Source of the DNA: Pseudomonadota bacterium
GTDB taxonomy: Bacteria > Pseudomonadota > Alphaproteobacteria > UBA1280 > RI-95
Direction: 5' to 3'
Length of the DNA stretch: 64,000 nucleotides
Assembly: GCA_016125375.1 (NCBI GenBank)
Contig: WGLU01000001.1
Span: 186,001 to 250,000 of the forward strand
The notes under the pieces were generated by a model, which did not search any database, had not been told where the DNA came from, and saw only the letters and a program-made list of their open reading frames with translations. The position numbers and the translations under genes were made by a program. This document shows positions 62,818 through 64,000 of this stretch, in pieces. The first letter of the stretch is position 1. Every line of letters begins with the position of its first letter.

Positions 62818-64000
62818 GTGGGTAATAATCGTAACGTTCTGATATGGCTTTTGATGCTGGTGGCTTTCTTCCTGATGTGGGCATCTTTCCAAAGGGAGAA
62901 CGTCCAGAGCGGGCGGGAGATTACCTATACCGAGTTTATGAAGAATGCGGATGAGGGCGTCTACAGCCAAGTACGTATCCGCGGTGAAAAATTGATGGGT
63001 GTGCGTGCCGATGGCGCAGACCGTAGCATCGCTCCATACGACCCGGATATGGTCAAAATCCTGCGCGACCGTGGTGTGAATGTACGGGCTGAGGCAACTG
63101 ACCCGGGCGTGATGTCCATTCTGCTGGGCTGGGTGCCCATGCTGATCTTCATCGCGTTCCTGTTCTGGATGATGCGCCAGCAAATGGGCGGCAAGGGCGG
63201 AGCCATGTCGTTCGGGCGCTCCCGCGCAACGCTGCTGACAGAGAACCAGATTAAAGTCACCTTTGATGATGTGGCAGGCGTGGACGAAGCCAAGCAGGAG
63301 TTGGAAGAGATTGTCCAGTACCTCAAAGACCCGGGCCGCTTTAGCCGCTTGGGTGGTAAGATACCGAAAGGGGCTTTGCTCGTAGGTTCGCCCGGTACAG
63401 GTAAAACCTTGCTGGCCAAAGCCGTAGCGGGTGAGGCTGGTGTACCGTTCTTCAGCATCTCAGGTTCCGACTTTGTGGAGATGTTCGTGGGTGTTGGTGC
63501 CGCTCGGGTGCGTGACCTTTTTGAACAGGGTAAAAAGAACGCTCCCTGCATTATCTTTATCGATGAGATTGACGCCGTTGGCCGTCACCGTGGTGCGGGT
63601 TTTGGTGGTGGTAACGATGAGCGTGAACAAACGCTGAACCAGTTACTGGTAGAAATGGATGGCTTTGACTCGAACGAGGGTGTCATCCTGCTTGCAGCAA
63701 CCAACCGTCCCGATGTGCTTGATCCGGCATTGATGCGTCCGGGCCGTTTTGACCGTCAGATTGTTGTACCGCTGCCGGATATTCGTGGCCGTACGCAGGT
63801 GCTGAAAACCCACATGCAGAAAGTGCCGTTGGGCGCAGATGTGGATGCCGAGGTTATTGCCCGCGGTACGCCGGGTTTCTCGGGTGCTGACCTTGCCAAC
63901 CTTGTCAACGAAGCTGCCCTGATGGCCGCCCGCCGTAACAAGCGTTTGGTCGATATGGAAGATTTTGAAGCAGCCAAAGACAAAGTAATGATGGGTGCGG
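62818..64000 (+). CDS. ftsH: ATP-dependent zinc metalloprotease FtsH, 5' part
   Basis: 394 residues of this membrane-bound AAA+ protease are in the window; the zinc protease domain lies beyond the right edge. Two membrane helices ([18 protein letters not shown] and [18 protein letters not shown]) flank a periplasmic domain. Walker A is [13 protein letters not shown], the pore loop FVEMFVGVG, Walker [12 protein letters not shown], and the SRH segment ends [19 protein letters not shown]. The GTG at 62818 follows GAGGA; an in-frame ATG at 62794 lacks a ribosome site. Follows tilS, as usual. Confidence 0.96.
   Translation, partial: MGNNRNVLIWLLMLVAFFLMWASFQRENVQSGREITYTEFMKNADEGVYSQVRIRGEKLMGVRADGADRSIAPYDPDMVKILRDRGVNVRAEATDPGVMSILLGWVPMLIFIAFLFWMMRQQMGGKGGAMSFGRSRATLLTENQIKVTFDDVAGVDEAKQELEEIVQYLKDPGRFSRLGGKIPKGALLVGSPGTGKTLLAKAVAGEAGVPFFSISGSDFVEMFVGVGAARVRDLFEQGKKNAPCIIFIDEIDAVGRHRGAGFGGGNDEREQTLNQLLVEMDGFDSNEGVILLAATNRPDVLDPALMRPGRFDRQIVVPLPDIRGRTQVLKTHMQKVPLGADVDAEVIARGTPGFSGADLANLVNEAALMAARRNKRLVDMEDFEAAKDKVMMGA

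Overview
The window reads as a contiguous piece of an alphaproteobacterial chromosome of moderate GC content. The evidence is gene order. The run tig-clpP-clpX-lon-hup-tRNAs-nuoA to nuoN is followed directly by birA, coaX and rnj. Later come rplM-rpsI, yebC-ruvC-ruvA-ruvB and tolQ-tolR-tolA-tolB-pal-cpoB-tilS-ftsH. A relative of the Micavibrio lineage is possible, but this is a guess from overall gene content and was not tested. No rRNA or CRISPR array was seen. Six tRNAs are present.

Region 1-2.9 kb is the accessory part. It holds the 5' part of a short tyrosine recombinase running off the left edge, an AT-rich 364-bp gap with two inverted copies of a 19-bp palindromic site, a secreted protein with two Ig-like repeats, an HNH endonuclease and a tRNA-Phe. 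I interpret the gap as a candidate FimB/FimE-type invertible promoter switch controlling the secreted protein. This is the most unusual element in the window.

Region 3-13 kb is mixed housekeeping and poorly known genes: an MFS transporter, two related membrane-anchored EEP hydrolases, an enlarged ClpP-like peptidase with strongly G/C-ending codons, a DUF6356-like small protein, a secreted Cys-rich protein, a PfkB kinase divergent from a nucleoside deoxyribosyltransferase, a GmhB-like phosphatase, tRNA-Arg/His/Leu, a prohibitin-like SPFH protein and an MliC-like lipoprotein.

Region 13-38 kb is conserved. Trigger factor, ClpP, ClpX and Lon form a protein quality-control block. HU and two tRNAs follow. 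Then comes a complete 14-gene complex I operon (nuoA-N) that runs into biotin ligase, type III pantothenate kinase and RNase J.

Region 38-46 kb has an FG-GAP/ASPIC-UnbV protein coupled by a one-base overlap to a lone RnfD/NqrB-like membrane protein. After these come L13 and S9, glutamate racemase, a coiled-coil membrane protein plus bactofilin, a gamma carbonic anhydrase, an unlisted 42-residue membrane microprotein, class I aldolase and a CDF metal transporter.

Region 46-64 kb contains the tkt-gap-pgk operon on the minus strand, the zapA/5-FCL/ymdB operon, yebC, ruvCAB, the whole Tol-Pal system with CpoB, TilS, and FtsH cut by the right edge.
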